From contig JAIXSO010000052.1 in assembly GCA_027484685.1 (NCBI GenBank), positions 1-64,000 of the forward strand: DNA of 64,000 bases, in the 5' to 3' direction. Shown here piece after piece: positions 15,520-25,241 of the stretch (its first letter is position 1; the number at the start of each line of letters is the position of its first letter). The translations under genes were made by a program, and so were the position numbers. The stretch is from Bacteroidota bacterium. Lineage in GTDB: Bacteria > Bacteroidota > Bacteroidia > UKL13-3. A model generated the notes under the pieces. It ran no database searches and was not told the DNA's origin. It was given only the letters and a program-made list of their open reading frames with translations.

Positions 15520-18500
15520 ATGAAAAAAATAAATACAATTAAGCGATTTCTAAAGTTAAGTTTTTTGACGGCCCTTACAATTGGGTTTGTTTTCAACAAA
15601 GCGATAGCTCAAAGCCCAACCACTGGAAATTATTCAGTTTGTAAAGATGGTTCAGTTGTGGGCGGTTTAACTTCTACCAAGGGGTTTGTAGGAGCACCCA
15701 TGCCAAATTTTACGGGCAATACTACTGGAGCTCCAACAATCACTAGAGGAAGTTGTTCCGCAAATTCAAATCTTTACAATTATATTACTCATAGCTTTAC
15801 CGCACCAGTTACTGGACTGTATACATTTGATATGTGTGGAAGTGGCACAATTTGGGACGCTTATTTATACATTTATAACGCATCAAGTGTAAATCAGTCA
15901 ACAGCATGTAACAATATAATTGCTGAAAACGATGATGCTTGTTCTGTAGCAGGTTTTTCCAAAATTTCTGATGTGTCACTTGTTGGAGGAAATACATATA
16001 CTCTTTTAGTAGCAAGTTACCTGCCATCTCAATTTGGTGCTTATACCATTGTCACAACAATCCAAGATGGTGTAGAATGGTATACTGCTGCTAGTGGTGG
16101 TTCTCCAATTGGAAACACTTCACCATTTAATCCGGTTGGAGTTGCTGGTAGCGGTATAACCAATACATCTACTTCAGGAACAACAACATTCTATGCTCAA
16201 TATTTAGGAGGTTCAAGCAGAACTGCTGCAGATTTTACAATAATTGGTGTGCCTACAATTAATTCAGCAAACAAATTATCTTATAACGGTTCAGATTTGA
16301 GTTGTTTTAATGCTAATGACGGTCAAATTACTGTTTCGGCAATTAATGGTACCGGTACCATACAATATTCAAAAGACAATGGTAGTAATTGGCAATTAAG
16401 TAATGTATTTAGTGCATTGTCTCCAAATACTTACCAAATAAAGGTGAAAGATATAAACAGTTGCCCTACAAATTCAACTACAGTTGTAGTTAGTAATCCT
16501 TCAGAAATATCATTTACGATTAACAAATTATCATACAACGGATTAGATCTAACTTGTAATGGAAGTAGCACAGGGCAAATAACTGTTAATGCCAGTGGAG
16601 GAACTGGGGCATACATGTATTCAAAGGATGATGGCATCAATTGGCAAGTAAGTAATGTTTTCAGTGGATTAACTGCCAATACTTATTTAATAAAAGTAAA
16701 GGATGCAAATTCTTGTACAACTAATGCAACCTCTGTAACTATAAATAATCCAGTTGCGGTTTCATTCTCAGCCACTAAAACCTCATACAATGGTTCAGAT
16801 TTATCATGTTTTGGAGTTGCAGATGGTAAAATTACAATTACCAATCCAACAGGTGCAACTCCTTTTGAATATTCAAATAATAATGGTTCTACATACCAGT
16901 CAAGCAATATTTTTGCTGGTTTAGGTGAAGATCCATATTCAATAAAAGTTCGTGATGCAAATGGTTGTGTTTCTAATGCAACAGTTGTTACTATTGCTCC
17001 AGTAATGCCAATTGCTGCATCTGCAATTAGCAATGCTCCTGTTTGTGCTGGAACGCCACTTGTGCTTTCAGGTTCTGCTACGGGTGGTACAGGATCTTAT
17101 ACTTATTCTTGGACAGGCCCAAATAGTTATGTAAGTGATACAACTAACAGCGATTCGACTACTATCCCTGTTGCTACTTTAGCTATGAATGGCTTATTCA
17201 CTTTGGAAGTTAGAGATGCAAATAATTGTGCTTATAATGTATCAACTAATGTGGTAATAAATCCATCACCAACCTTTAGTTCAACTGCAGCCCCTGTGGC
17301 CAACACTATTTGCGAAGGCACATCAACAACCATAACATGCACTAACGGTTCAACTACTGCAAATCCAGCAGTATTTACCACTGCTTACTCAAATAATTTT
17401 AGTAGCTCAATAGGCAGCGCATGGACATTCCCAGCGGTAATTCCAGCAAATGTTCCAACCATTAAAACTTATGACGGTGGTTCAGTATTGGGTTATTTAA
17501 GCAACCAACAAGCCAAATTAAATCTTACGAGTTTGCCAACTCACGATTCAATTACAGTTGATTTTGATTTATACATACACGATACATGGGATGGAAACAG
17601 CACAGTAAGCGGTCCTGATATGTTCCGTGTTATTTTAGATAATGATACAGCTTTGAATACCACTTTCTCAAACGAAACATGGAATTCAACTACACAATCA
17701 TATCCAAGTAATTTTTCAGCTAGCAACCCAAGCTTTACAGGCTCATTAACTAGAACATTACCTACTGCTTGTAATTTTGGTGGAGGCTCATTAAGTGCTA
17801 AATACCATATTACTAAAAAAGTTGCTCATACAGCTTCAACCTTAGAAATGATTTTAGAAGCAGCAGGTTTAGAAAATGTTTGTAACGAAAGCTGGTCAAT
17901 TGATAATGTAGCTGTTCAGTACAGATCACAAACATCTAATAGCAATATAACTTGGACAAATCCTTCAGTAAATTCAAATTCAATTACAGTTTCGCCTGTA
18001 GTAAATACTTATTATAAAGCAACTTTAAATGGATGTTCTGATTCAATTCAAATAATTGTAAACCCAACTCCAAGAGCTGGTTTTACCATCAATACTGTTA
18101 ACCAATGTGTAACAGGAAATAGTTATGACTTTACCGATACAACCACATTAGCAGGTGGAGGCGCAATGACTTATGCTTGGACAATGGCAGGTGCTGCAAC
18201 TACAAGTGCAACAACCCAAAATGTAACAGGTAATACTTATGCCAGCCATGGTAGTTATAATGTTAGATTAGTTGCTACTTCAGTAGTAGGAAATTGTTCA
18301 GATGTTAGAGGCAGAGTTACCAAAACGGTTAATGTAAGTCCAAGAGTACAAATTACACAATCATCACCAAATCCTATTTGTGCTGGAAATACAATTCGTT
18401 TAACAGCTAACCAAGTATTAGGAGGCTCTAGCTCTGTTGTTTATACACCAACTTACACCAATAATTTTGAAACTTCAATTGGTTCAGCTTGGTCTTTCCC

Positions 18501-21186
18501 AGCAATTGTTCCTGCTAATGTGCCAACTATTCAATCATATAATGGTCAAAATGTATTAGGTTATTTAACTAATCAAAAAGCTGTTTACAATCAAACTGGT
18601 TTAGCTACTCATGATTATGTAAAAGTGGAATTTGATTTATACTTACACGACTCATGGGATGGTAACTCAACTGATATTATAGGTGGAAGTTTAATTGGAA
18701 AAGATATTTGGAATATGAGTGTGAATGGTTCAAACATCATTAATACTACATTCTCTAATTTCTCATATAGAACACAAGCTTATCCTAATAATATCCCAAC
18801 GGTTAACTTAAATGGAACCGATGCTGTTTCAAATACATTGCCAACACTTTGTAACCATAGTGGTGGTGCATTAAGCTCAGTGTATCGTATCTCAAAAATT
18901 ATACCTCATACTTCTGGTACATTTAACCTTGAATTAGAAGCATTAGGATTGGAAGAACTTTGTAACGAAAGTTGGTCAATTGATAATTTCAAAGTAGAAT
19001 TAGGTGTTAACACAGCAACTCCAACTTTGTTAAGTGCATGTAATGGTTTACCAGTTAGTGGAGGGCCAGTTGTTTACACAGTAAATCATTCAAATAATTT
19101 CCAAACTTCAATTGGTTCAGCTTGGAGTTTCCCAGCAATTTCTCCAGCTAATGAGCCTACTATTAAAGAATTTAATGGTGATTCTGTTTTAGGTTTCTTA
19201 ACTAATCAACAAGCCATTTATACCCAAAGCGGTTTAAGCTCACACGAGTATGTAAAAGTAGAGTTTGATTTATATTTACACGATACATGGGATGGAAATG
19301 ATCCATTTACTGGTGTTGATTCATGGAAAATGGATGTAGATGGTAACAATGTTATCAATACAACTTTCTCTAATTTTAGTTATAGAACACAAGCCTATCC
19401 AGCAAACTCACCAGCTGTTAATGCAAATTTTACAGGCGCAGTTAATTCTTCATTACCAGCTCGTTGTAATTTAGGTGGTGGTGCCCCAAGTAGTAAATAC
19501 CGTATTTCAAAAATTGTACCTCACAATGCAAGTTCAATTTCTATTGTATTAGAAGCATTAGGTTTAGAAGAATTATGTAACGAAAGCTGGTCAATTGATA
19601 ATTTTCAATTATCGTTAGGTGCAGGAAGTGCTCCAGTTAGTTCAGCTACTTGGAATGGTGGAAGTGCTACAGGTGCTACAAGTTGTTTTGTAGATGTTAC
19701 TCCAACAAATTCAACTGATTATACTGTAACTATTGGTGCTTGTACCAGTCCAATTACTAATATTGATGTTAGACCAGCTCCAACTCCTGCATTTACAATT
19801 AGTAATGCTTCTTGTAGTAGGACTGTTTCATTTACTAACACAAATATTGAATCAAATGTTACTTATCAATGGAATTTTGGTGATGGTTCAGCAGTTTACA
19901 TAGGTAACACAGCTCCAAACCATACTTACAGTGCAATTGGAACATATACTATTACTTTATCTGCAAGTATTTCAGGTGGATGTACACAAACTGTAACAAG
20001 AACAATCAAAATTGCTGATGCTCCTACTGCTGGTATTGCTTTTACTGGAGGTACAGGTTGTGGAAACAGTGTTCAATTTACTAATACATCTACTATACCT
20101 TCCGGAAATTCTGCAAGTTACTTATGGAGTTTTGGTGAAACTCCTGTTGCAGATACTTCAACTCAGGAGAGTCCACTACATAGTTATGTAGCAGATGGAA
20201 ATTATACTGTTACTTTAACAGTTTCAACTGGAACCAATTGTAGTGCAACTGCATCAGTTTCGGTTAATGCTTTAGCAGCTATTACTGGAAACCAAGCTAT
20301 ATTTACCGCTACAGTTGGCAGTGCTTGTGGAAATATGGTTACAACTACCAACTCTTCAACAGGACCTAATAATCAGTATTTATGGAATTTTGGTGATGGC
20401 AATACTTCAAACGAAGTTACTCCAACTCATTACTATACTACTGGTGGCTTTAAAACAATTACTCTAACAATTGTAAATGGTGTTGGTTGTGCTACTACTT
20501 CTAGTAAAATTGTTAACATTTCTGAAAATTCTGGTACTAATGGTAGGGTAGGAGTTGATTTTGCAATAACTCCAAGTACTAGTCAAGTTTTATTAACTAA
20601 TAATTTTGGTTTTGAACCGTCATTTACAAATTATCCAAATAATAATCCTGTGGTTTATTGCGCAGGCTCACCAACTTGGACTTATGGCGATGGAACAGGA
20701 TCTAACAACACTATTATTTATAGCAAACAATATACTGCTGCTGGAACTTACACGGTAAGAATTGTTCAACAAACCACTAATACAGGCTGTTTTGCTGAGG
20801 CAAGTAAAACGGTAACTGTTTTACCTAATCCATTAATGCAACTTTCGCCTATTACCTTTAAAGACGGTCAAATTGCAATGTTAAACACTAACTCATCTAC
20901 TGGTGTTGGTAGTGTAAATATTACTAAAACTGATGTGTCTATGTATCCTAATCCAAATAAGGGTTCATTTAAGGTAAAAGTAAACAACTTGAATGTAAAT
21001 GAGGGTGAAATAGCTGTTGTAGATATGTTAGGTAGAGAAATTTATAAAACAAATTTTAACAATAAAGCAAATGTTGAGTTGATTGAAATTAATAATTTAA
21101 ATGCTGCTCCAGGCACATACCATTTGGTTATTTCTTCAAATGGAAATGTATCTGCTAGAAAATCATTTGTAATTATTGCTGAGTAG
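15520..21186 (+). CDS. Giant T9SS-exported adhesin with SprB-type, PKD and jellyroll repeats (type A CTD)
   Basis: The product is about 1888 residues. I chose ATG 15520, which gives a clean signal peptide ending KAIAQ; a TTG at 15496 only adds eight residues. Order: a PPC-like N-terminal beta domain (about 50-185, with THSFTAPVTGLYTFDMCGSG), three SprB-type repeats (about 250-500, each YNG-DL-C...GQITV), Ig/PKD-like modules, three copies of a ~200-residue module (starting near 620, 977 and 1187) that share IGSAW-FPA, HD-WDGN and CNESWSIDN, four PKD-type domains (about 1427-1777, WNFGDG and variants), then a type A sorting domain (MYPNPNKGSFKVKVNN to the end). It is exported by the T9SS and probably acts in surface adhesion or gliding. 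Confidence 0.9.
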   Translation: MKKINTIKRFLKLSFLTALTIGFVFNKAIAQSPTTGNYSVCKDGSVVGGLTSTKGFVGAPMPNFTGNTTGAPTITRGSCSANSNLYNYITHSFTAPVTGLYTFDMCGSGTIWDAYLYIYNASSVNQSTACNNIIAENDDACSVAGFSKISDVSLVGGNTYTLLVASYLPSQFGAYTIVTTIQDGVEWYTAASGGSPIGNTSPFNPVGVAGSGITNTSTSGTTTFYAQYLGGSSRTAADFTIIGVPTINSANKLSYNGSDLSCFNANDGQITVSAINGTGTIQYSKDNGSNWQLSNVFSALSPNTYQIKVKDINSCPTNSTTVVVSNPSEISFTINKLSYNGLDLTCNGSSTGQITVNASGGTGAYMYSKDDGINWQVSNVFSGLTANTYLIKVKDANSCTTNATSVTINNPVAVSFSATKTSYNGSDLSCFGVADGKITITNPTGATPFEYSNNNGSTYQSSNIFAGLGEDPYSIKVRDANGCVSNATVVTIAPVMPIAASAISNAPVCAGTPLVLSGSATGGTGSYTYSWTGPNSYVSDTTNSDSTTIPVATLAMNGLFTLEVRDANNCAYNVSTNVVINPSPTFSSTAAPVANTICEGTSTTITCTNGSTTANPAVFTTAYSNNFSSSIGSAWTFPAVIPANVPTIKTYDGGSVLGYLSNQQAKLNLTSLPTHDSITVDFDLYIHDTWDGNSTVSGPDMFRVILDNDTALNTTFSNETWNSTTQSYPSNFSASNPSFTGSLTRTLPTACNFGGGSLSAKYHITKKVAHTASTLEMILEAAGLENVCNESWSIDNVAVQYRSQTSNSNITWTNPSVNSNSITVSPVVNTYYKATLNGCSDSIQIIVNPTPRAGFTINTVNQCVTGNSYDFTDTTTLAGGGAMTYAWTMAGAATTSATTQNVTGNTYASHGSYNVRLVATSVVGNCSDVRGRVTKTVNVSPRVQITQSSPNPICAGNTIRLTANQVLGGSSSVVYTPTYTNNFETSIGSAWSFPAIVPANVPTIQSYNGQNVLGYLTNQKAVYNQTGLATHDYVKVEFDLYLHDSWDGNSTDIIGGSLIGKDIWNMSVNGSNIINTTFSNFSYRTQAYPNNIPTVNLNGTDAVSNTLPTLCNHSGGALSSVYRISKIIPHTSGTFNLELEALGLEELCNESWSIDNFKVELGVNTATPTLLSACNGLPVSGGPVVYTVNHSNNFQTSIGSAWSFPAISPANEPTIKEFNGDSVLGFLTNQQAIYTQSGLSSHEYVKVEFDLYLHDTWDGNDPFTGVDSWKMDVDGNNVINTTFSNFSYRTQAYPANSPAVNANFTGAVNSSLPARCNLGGGAPSSKYRISKIVPHNASSISIVLEALGLEELCNESWSIDNFQLSLGAGSAPVSSATWNGGSATGATSCFVDVTPTNSTDYTVTIGACTSPITNIDVRPAPTPAFTISNASCSRTVSFTNTNIESNVTYQWNFGDGSAVYIGNTAPNHTYSAIGTYTITLSASISGGCTQTVTRTIKIADAPTAGIAFTGGTGCGNSVQFTNTSTIPSGNSASYLWSFGETPVADTSTQESPLHSYVADGNYTVTLTVSTGTNCSATASVSVNALAAITGNQAIFTATVGSACGNMVTTTNSSTGPNNQYLWNFGDGNTSNEVTPTHYYTTGGFKTITLTIVNGVGCATTSSKIVNISENSGTNGRVGVDFAITPSTSQVLLTNNFGFEPSFTNYPNNNPVVYCAGSPTWTYGDGTGSNNTIIYSKQYTAAGTYTVRIVQQTTNTGCFAEASKTVTVLPNPLMQLSPITFKDGQIAMLNTNSSTGVGSVNITKTDVSMYPNPNKGSFKVKVNNLNVNEGEIAVVDMLGREIYKTNFNNKANVELIEINNLNAAPGTYHLVISSNGNVSARKSFVIIAE
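17380..19615 (+). repeat. Three tandem ~600-bp modules inside the adhesin gene
   Basis: Three in-frame segments, starting near 17380, 18450 and 19080, share long protein identities and evident DNA similarity, for example around TCAATTGGTTCAGCTTGG in copies 2 and 3. Copies 2 and 3 are the closest pair. Confidence 0.7.
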
Positions 21187-21203
21187 TAAAATACCATATA
21201 AAT

Positions 21204-21241
21204 AAAAAAGGAGGCTATCAATATTGATAGCCTCCTTTTTT
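21204..21241. terminator. Perfect bidirectional terminator
   Basis: A 19-bp perfect palindrome (21204-21222 / 21223-21241) has core GGAGGCTATC and six A/T at both outer ends. It serves both the adhesin gene and the converging response-regulator gene. Confidence 0.9.
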
Positions 21242-21258
21242 ATTTATAAATATTGGAA

Positions 21259-21642
21259 TTAGTAAGCACTTACAATCTTCATAATTGTTTCATTGTCTGT
21301 TGGGTCTGCAAGTATTCCTGTGATTTCACAATTATTTTTTGCTTTTAAGTTATCCTCTGCCGAAATATGAGCACTAATTAAATATACATCTACCTTTTTG
21401 TCTTTATTGATATTGCTAAACTCATCAAGGAATTCCCATCCATTCATAAAAGGCATGTTTATATCCAATAGAATTATTTCGGGTAATGTAAAATCATTTA
21501 CGGATAAAGCTTTAATTGCCTCTTCGCCATTTGTGTAGGTTAATATTTGCTCGCAAATATTTAACTTAGAAATGCTCTTTTTAAGAATAAATGTGAAAAT
21601 ATCATCATCATTTATTATACAAATGGTTTTTACTTTAAACAT
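21259..21642 (-). CDS. Single-domain response regulator with altered conserved Lys
   Basis: The 127-residue receiver domain has no output domain. It has the acidic cluster NDDD (11-14), phospho-acceptor Asp60 in LLDINMPFMNGWEF and the Ser switch in YLISAH. The normally invariant Lys-Pro after beta-5 is replaced: the segment reads ILADPTDN, so Asp-Pro stands where Lys-Pro is expected. Phosphorylation chemistry may be altered. No kinase lies nearby. TTACTTTG (21663-21670 on the minus strand), close to the -7 consensus, lies 20 bp upstream. Confidence 0.85.
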   Translation of the reverse strand: MFKVKTICIINDDDIFTFILKKSISKLNICEQILTYTNGEEAIKALSVNDFTLPEIILLDINMPFMNGWEFLDEFSNINKDKKVDVYLISAHISAEDNLKAKNNCEITGILADPTDNETIMKIVSAY

Positions 21643-21753
21643 TTTTTACGTCTATTCTTTTGCAAAGTAATAACTATTAATTAAAAACTAATTTTTGCGA
21701 ATAAAATATTACCTAATTAATTATAAGTAAGGTTATTTTCTTTATTTTGAAAC

Positions 21754-22197
21754 ATGAATGACATTTTTTTTAGTGATGAGTATTTTATGAAACAAGCCAT
21801 AATGGAAGCTCAAAAAGCATTTAGCATAGGTGAAGTTCCTGTTGGGTGTGTAGTGGTTTCTAATAATCAAATTATTGGAAAAGGACATAATTTAACCGAA
21901 AGATTAAACGATGTTACAGCTCATGCTGAAATGCAAGCTATAACTGCTGCCGCAGGGTTTTTAGGTGCAAAATATTTAAATGATTGTACGCTATACGTTA
22001 CCTTAGAACCTTGTGTTATGTGCGCTGGAGCCATATTTTGGGCGCAGTTCGATAGAGTAGTCTTTGGAGCTTCCGATGATAAAAGAGGCTTTGAAAAAGC
22101 CATGGTTAAATTGCATCCTAAAACAAAAATAGAAAAGGGTATATTAGCTTTAGAAGCGGCAGATTTAATGAAGCAATTTTTTAAAAATTTAAGGTAA
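21754..22197 (+). CDS. tadA: tRNA-specific adenosine-34 deaminase TadA
   Basis: This zinc enzyme converts A34 to inosine in tRNA-Arg(ACG). The 147-residue protein has VPVGCVVVSNN, the zinc/catalytic motif HAEMQA (His57, Glu59) and PCVMCAGA (Cys87, Cys90), plus FGASDDKRG typical of TadA. The length is normal. Its 3' end overlaps the converging isochorismate-synthase gene by 9 bp, with no room for a terminator between them. Confidence 0.93.
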   Translation: MNDIFFSDEYFMKQAIMEAQKAFSIGEVPVGCVVVSNNQIIGKGHNLTERLNDVTAHAEMQAITAAAGFLGAKYLNDCTLYVTLEPCVMCAGAIFWAQFDRVVFGASDDKRGFEKAMVKLHPKTKIEKGILALEAADLMKQFFKNLR

Positions 22198-23184
22198 ATA
22201 ATTACCTAATGTTTTTAGTTTGTTTTTAGTTTCAAGCCATTCTGCCTCCGCATTTGATTTTTTGGTAATTCCGCAGCCAGCATATAGGTTAATATGATTC
22301 TTAAATAATTCCATACACCTTAAGTTTACATACAAGTTAGTTTCGCTTTTGGTCATAATTCCAACAAAACCTGTGTAGAATTTTCTTTCTAGGTTTTCAT
22401 TTTCATTAATGAAATCAATAGCATTTTGTTTTGGTAAACCACCCACCGCTGGTGTTGGGTTTAAGTCTTTTACAAAATTGGCTATTGTTGCATCATTATA
22501 TTTAAATGTATAATGAGTATATAAGTGTTTTAAATGCCCAGTAATTAAATCTGTAGGACCAAGTTGAGATAGTGTTTCAATTAGGTTTTGAGCTGCAATT
22601 GCCTCTATAAAAATTTCAACTTGGTGCTGTTCATCAATTTCTTTATTTCCCCAATTTTGTTTGCTATTATTAAGCATTGTGCCCGCTAAAGCTATTGTTT
22701 CTATGGTTTGGTAATTGGTTCTTAGGAATATTTCTGGAGTTGCTGCTATCCAAGTTCCTGTAACTGCACTTGATACTGCGTAAACAAACGAATTGGGATA
22801 ATTTAAACATAGATTTAAAAAATAAGAGTTTATATCTAGTTCATAATCAATTTTTTGCTTAAAACATCTTGCCAATACCACTTTGCTTATACTTGATGTT
22901 TGTTGCATTGTATCTATGGCTTTAGTTGTTTTAGCTACAAATTCGGCTTTTGAATCATAATTCATTTTGGAGTTTGGTGAATAGCCAATAATTTCAAATT
23001 TGTCTATATCACTTTTTAACTGAATTTCATAAGCTAAATTTCCGCTGTTGTATGGCGAAAAAAGGAATACATCGTCTATTATGTCAACAAATGAAATTGG
23101 TTTTAGTACAGGGTTTATAATGCCTGTTTTTTTAACAATTTCTTTTCTTCCTGGTAGTTTGTAAAATACAGTTGCTTTACTCAA
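22189..23184 (-). CDS. menF: Isochorismate synthase (chorismate-binding family)
   Basis: This enzyme converts chorismate to isochorismate, the entry to menaquinone synthesis. The 331-residue protein keeps the C-terminal chorismate-binding fold: SISKVVLARCF, TWIAATPEIFLR, ETIALAGTM, HTPAVGG-type NPTPAVGGLPK, FYTGFVGIM, NLRCMELF and LYAGCGITKKSNAEAEWLETKNKL. It is short, as in many Bacteroidota MenF. An entC-like role for a siderophore is possible, but the adjoining thioesterase favours menaquinone. The start appears to be TTG (23182-23184), 6 bp after the upstream stop. Confidence 0.87.
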   Translation of the reverse strand: MSKATVFYKLPGRKEIVKKTGIINPVLKPISFVDIIDDVFLFSPYNSGNLAYEIQLKSDIDKFEIIGYSPNSKMNYDSKAEFVAKTTKAIDTMQQTSSISKVVLARCFKQKIDYELDINSYFLNLCLNYPNSFVYAVSSAVTGTWIAATPEIFLRTNYQTIETIALAGTMLNNSKQNWGNKEIDEQHQVEIFIEAIAAQNLIETLSQLGPTDLITGHLKHLYTHYTFKYNDATIANFVKDLNPTPAVGGLPKQNAIDFINENENLERKFYTGFVGIMTKSETNLYVNLRCMELFKNHINLYAGCGITKKSNAEAEWLETKNKLKTLGNYLP

Positions 23185-23190
23185 AATAGC

Positions 23191-23622
23191 TTATTTTCTT
23201 ATTTCAATTACGCTCATGGTTAATCGGCTAATGCAGCAAAGTTTGTTTTCATCATCGGTAATTTTAATTTCCCAAACTTGTGTTGATTTGCCTAAATGTA
23301 ATTGTGTGGCTTTTCCATAAACCCAACCTTTGCCAGCTGAACGAATATGGTTTGCATTAATATCTAACCCAAGTGCAACATATTTGTTTCTATCAATACA
23401 TAAGTTAGCGGCCATGCTGCCAACTGTTTCGGCTAATGCACAAAAGGCGCCACCATTTACAACTCCAAGTGGTTGAGTAGTTCTATGGTCAACTGGCATT
23501 TTTGCTATTAAATAATCGCTGGTTAGTTCTATAAACTCAATTCCTAACCATTCACTCATGGTGTTTTTGTTTCTTAATTGCAGTGCTTCTAAGGTTACTT
23601 CAGGTGTTATTATTAATGACAT
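23191..23622 (-). CDS. menI: Hotdog-fold thioesterase, probable DHNA-CoA hydrolase
   Basis: The 143-residue PaaI-type hotdog protein has the helix motif VVNGGAFCALAETVGS with catalytic Glu, preceded by HRTTQPLG, and strands ALGLDINANHI and WEIKITDDENKLCCISRLTM. In this family the closest functional match is 1,4-dihydroxy-2-naphthoyl-CoA hydrolase. Being 6 bp upstream of isochorismate synthase makes a menaquinone-pathway role likely. The symbol rests on context as much as on sequence. Confidence 0.75.
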   Translation of the reverse strand: MSLIITPEVTLEALQLRNKNTMSEWLGIEFIELTSDYLIAKMPVDHRTTQPLGVVNGGAFCALAETVGSMAANLCIDRNKYVALGLDINANHIRSAGKGWVYGKATQLHLGKSTQVWEIKITDDENKLCCISRLTMSVIEIRK

Positions 23623-23653
23623 GTTTTGTAAATTACTTTTAAAATCTAAAAAT

Positions 23654-23691
23654 AAAAAAAGCCATCAACTAGTTAATTGATGGCTTTTTTT
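23654..23691 (-). terminator. Terminator between the DUF4468-like gene and the menaquinone pair
   Basis: AAAAAAAGCCATCAA (23654-23668) and TTGATGGCTTTTTTT (23677-23691) form a 15-bp stem with an 8-nt loop. It ends the minus-strand gene at 23702-24388 and insulates menI, whose start is 32 bp further on. Confidence 0.85.
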
Positions 23692-23701
23692 ATAAAATAT
23701 T

Positions 23702-24388
23702 TTACCATTCGTCTTCATCTACCACTTTAGGATCTTTCATGGCTGTTTGAAACTTAGCTATGGTATCTTTAATTTCTTTATCTGCATATCTTAAAATGAT
23801 ATCGTTTCCTCTAATATTGCTTGTTGAATTGTAGTAGTACTCAAAATAATTTCTGAATGGTTTGCCATTAGCAGGAGTTGGCCCTTGATGAACCAAATTA
23901 GTAATGGTATATTTATATCTGCCTTCTTTGATATATACAGTCATTTTAAATTCATATTTACCAATACTTTTTTTGTTATATTTATTGGCATAAGAGTATG
24001 CAGTGATTGAACCGTTCATAACTAATTTTTGACCATATTTTTGTAATTCAAAAATGCTTTTATCTTTTCCAAAAAGTTTTTCTCCAAACTTTTTGGCACG
24101 CGCGTAGAGTGAATCACTTCCGCTTTCTTCTTGTTCAACTACACCACTGTAAGTTATTAAATTAGTGTTTGAGTCTAAATTTAATACAATTCTTTTGTAA
24201 CCAACAACTGTATTAGCCTCACCATTTTCTGATGATTCTTTGGTTGAATCATCACCTCCGCTGTTAGTTGAAGTACTATCAGTATAACTGTAATCGTATG
24301 TTGGCGATGTTTGATCTTGCCCTTGAGCAAATACAATTTGGTTAACTCCTAAAAGAAAAATTGTTAAAACGAAGCTTATTGTTTTCAA
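23702..24388 (-). CDS. Exported protein, DUF4468-like
   Basis: The 228-residue product has a signal peptide ending IVFAQ (about 22), a Ser/Thr/Asp-rich linker to about residue 62 and a domain starting VGYKRIVLNLDSNTNLITYSGVV, then DSLYARAKKFGEKLFG, MNGSITAYSYANK, YEFKMTVYIKEGRYKYTITNLVH and a C-terminal helix. This order (strand, helix, AKxF, strand pair, KDGRYRY-like turn) resembles the DUF4468 / TBP-like domain of Bacteroidota periplasmic proteins. Function unknown. The start codon is TTG (24386-24388), with an exact -7 element TATTTTTG at 24420-24427 on the minus strand. Confidence 0.7.
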   Translation of the reverse strand: MKTISFVLTIFLLGVNQIVFAQGQDQTSPTYDYSYTDSTSTNSGGDDSTKESSENGEANTVVGYKRIVLNLDSNTNLITYSGVVEQEESGSDSLYARAKKFGEKLFGKDKSIFELQKYGQKLVMNGSITAYSYANKYNKKSIGKYEFKMTVYIKEGRYKYTITNLVHQGPTPANGKPFRNYFEYYYNSTSNIRGNDIILRYADKEIKDTIAKFQTAMKDPKVVDEDEW

Positions 24389-24538
24389 TTTAGTTATGAT
24401 TAATTATTAATTTAGACATCAAAAATAATGAAAAGCATTGAAATATGTAACTTTTTTTTATTTTTTAACTTAGTAATCAATTTAAATGCCAAATTTTTTG
24501 TTTTGAATAGTTTAACTTGCAACTAATTATTTTTACGC

Positions 24539-25228
24539 ATGAAATCAATTCTGTTTTTGCATGGTGCCTTAAATTCGTCTGTTCAGTTTGACTCATTAAA
24601 GTTAAAACTGTCTAATGATTACAATGTTCACACCCTTAATTTTAGTGGGCATGGCGGTAATTTAATTCCACTAGGAGGGCTTTCGTTCGAAGTATTTGTA
24701 AGCGATATTTTTAATTATCTAAATACCAATAAAATCGAAAAAATTAATTTGTTTGGTTACAGTATGGGTGGTTATGCAGCATTGATGTTTGCTTTAAAAT
24801 ATCCTGAAAAAGTAGAAAAAATTTTTACATGTAGTACCAAATTGAAGTGGGATTTAGCATCGGCAGCTAAAGAAACTGAGTTTTTAAATCCGGAAAAAAT
24901 GCTTGAAAAAGTTCCAGCATTTGCCAATAACTTGATGGTCTTACATGGCATGAATGTTTGGAAAAATTTGCTCAATAGCACAAGTAATATGATGATGGAT
25001 TTAGCTAAAGGAAAACTAATTTTAGATGAAGATTTTGCCAAAATTATAGCACCTGTTATGTTGGCTGTTGGTGATAAAGATAAAACCGCTAATTATCTAG
25101 ATACAGTGGGTGTGTATAAACTTATTCCAAATGCTCAACTAGCTGTTTTTCCAAATACGCCACATGAATTTAATAGAATTAATGAAGACTTTTTGGTGGC
25201 TTTAATCAATCAATTTTTTAACAATTAA
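24539..25228 (+). CDS. Alpha/beta hydrolase
   Basis: The 229-residue cytosolic hydrolase has the oxyanion motif LHGA (7-10), nucleophile elbow GYSMGG (73-78, Ser75), an acidic position in VGDKDKT and a catalytic His in TPHEF near the C-terminus, so the triad is complete. The substrate cannot be told from sequence; the family includes esterases and MenH-type enzymes. It is 13 bp upstream of a thioredoxin-fold gene and probably co-transcribed with it. Confidence 0.85.
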   Translation: MKSILFLHGALNSSVQFDSLKLKLSNDYNVHTLNFSGHGGNLIPLGGLSFEVFVSDIFNYLNTNKIEKINLFGYSMGGYAALMFALKYPEKVEKIFTCSTKLKWDLASAAKETEFLNPEKMLEKVPAFANNLMVLHGMNVWKNLLNSTSNMMMDLAKGKLILDEDFAKIIAPVMLAVGDKDKTANYLDTVGVYKLIPNAQLAVFPNTPHEFNRINEDFLVALINQFFNN

Positions 25229-25241
25229 TAGCAATAATGTT

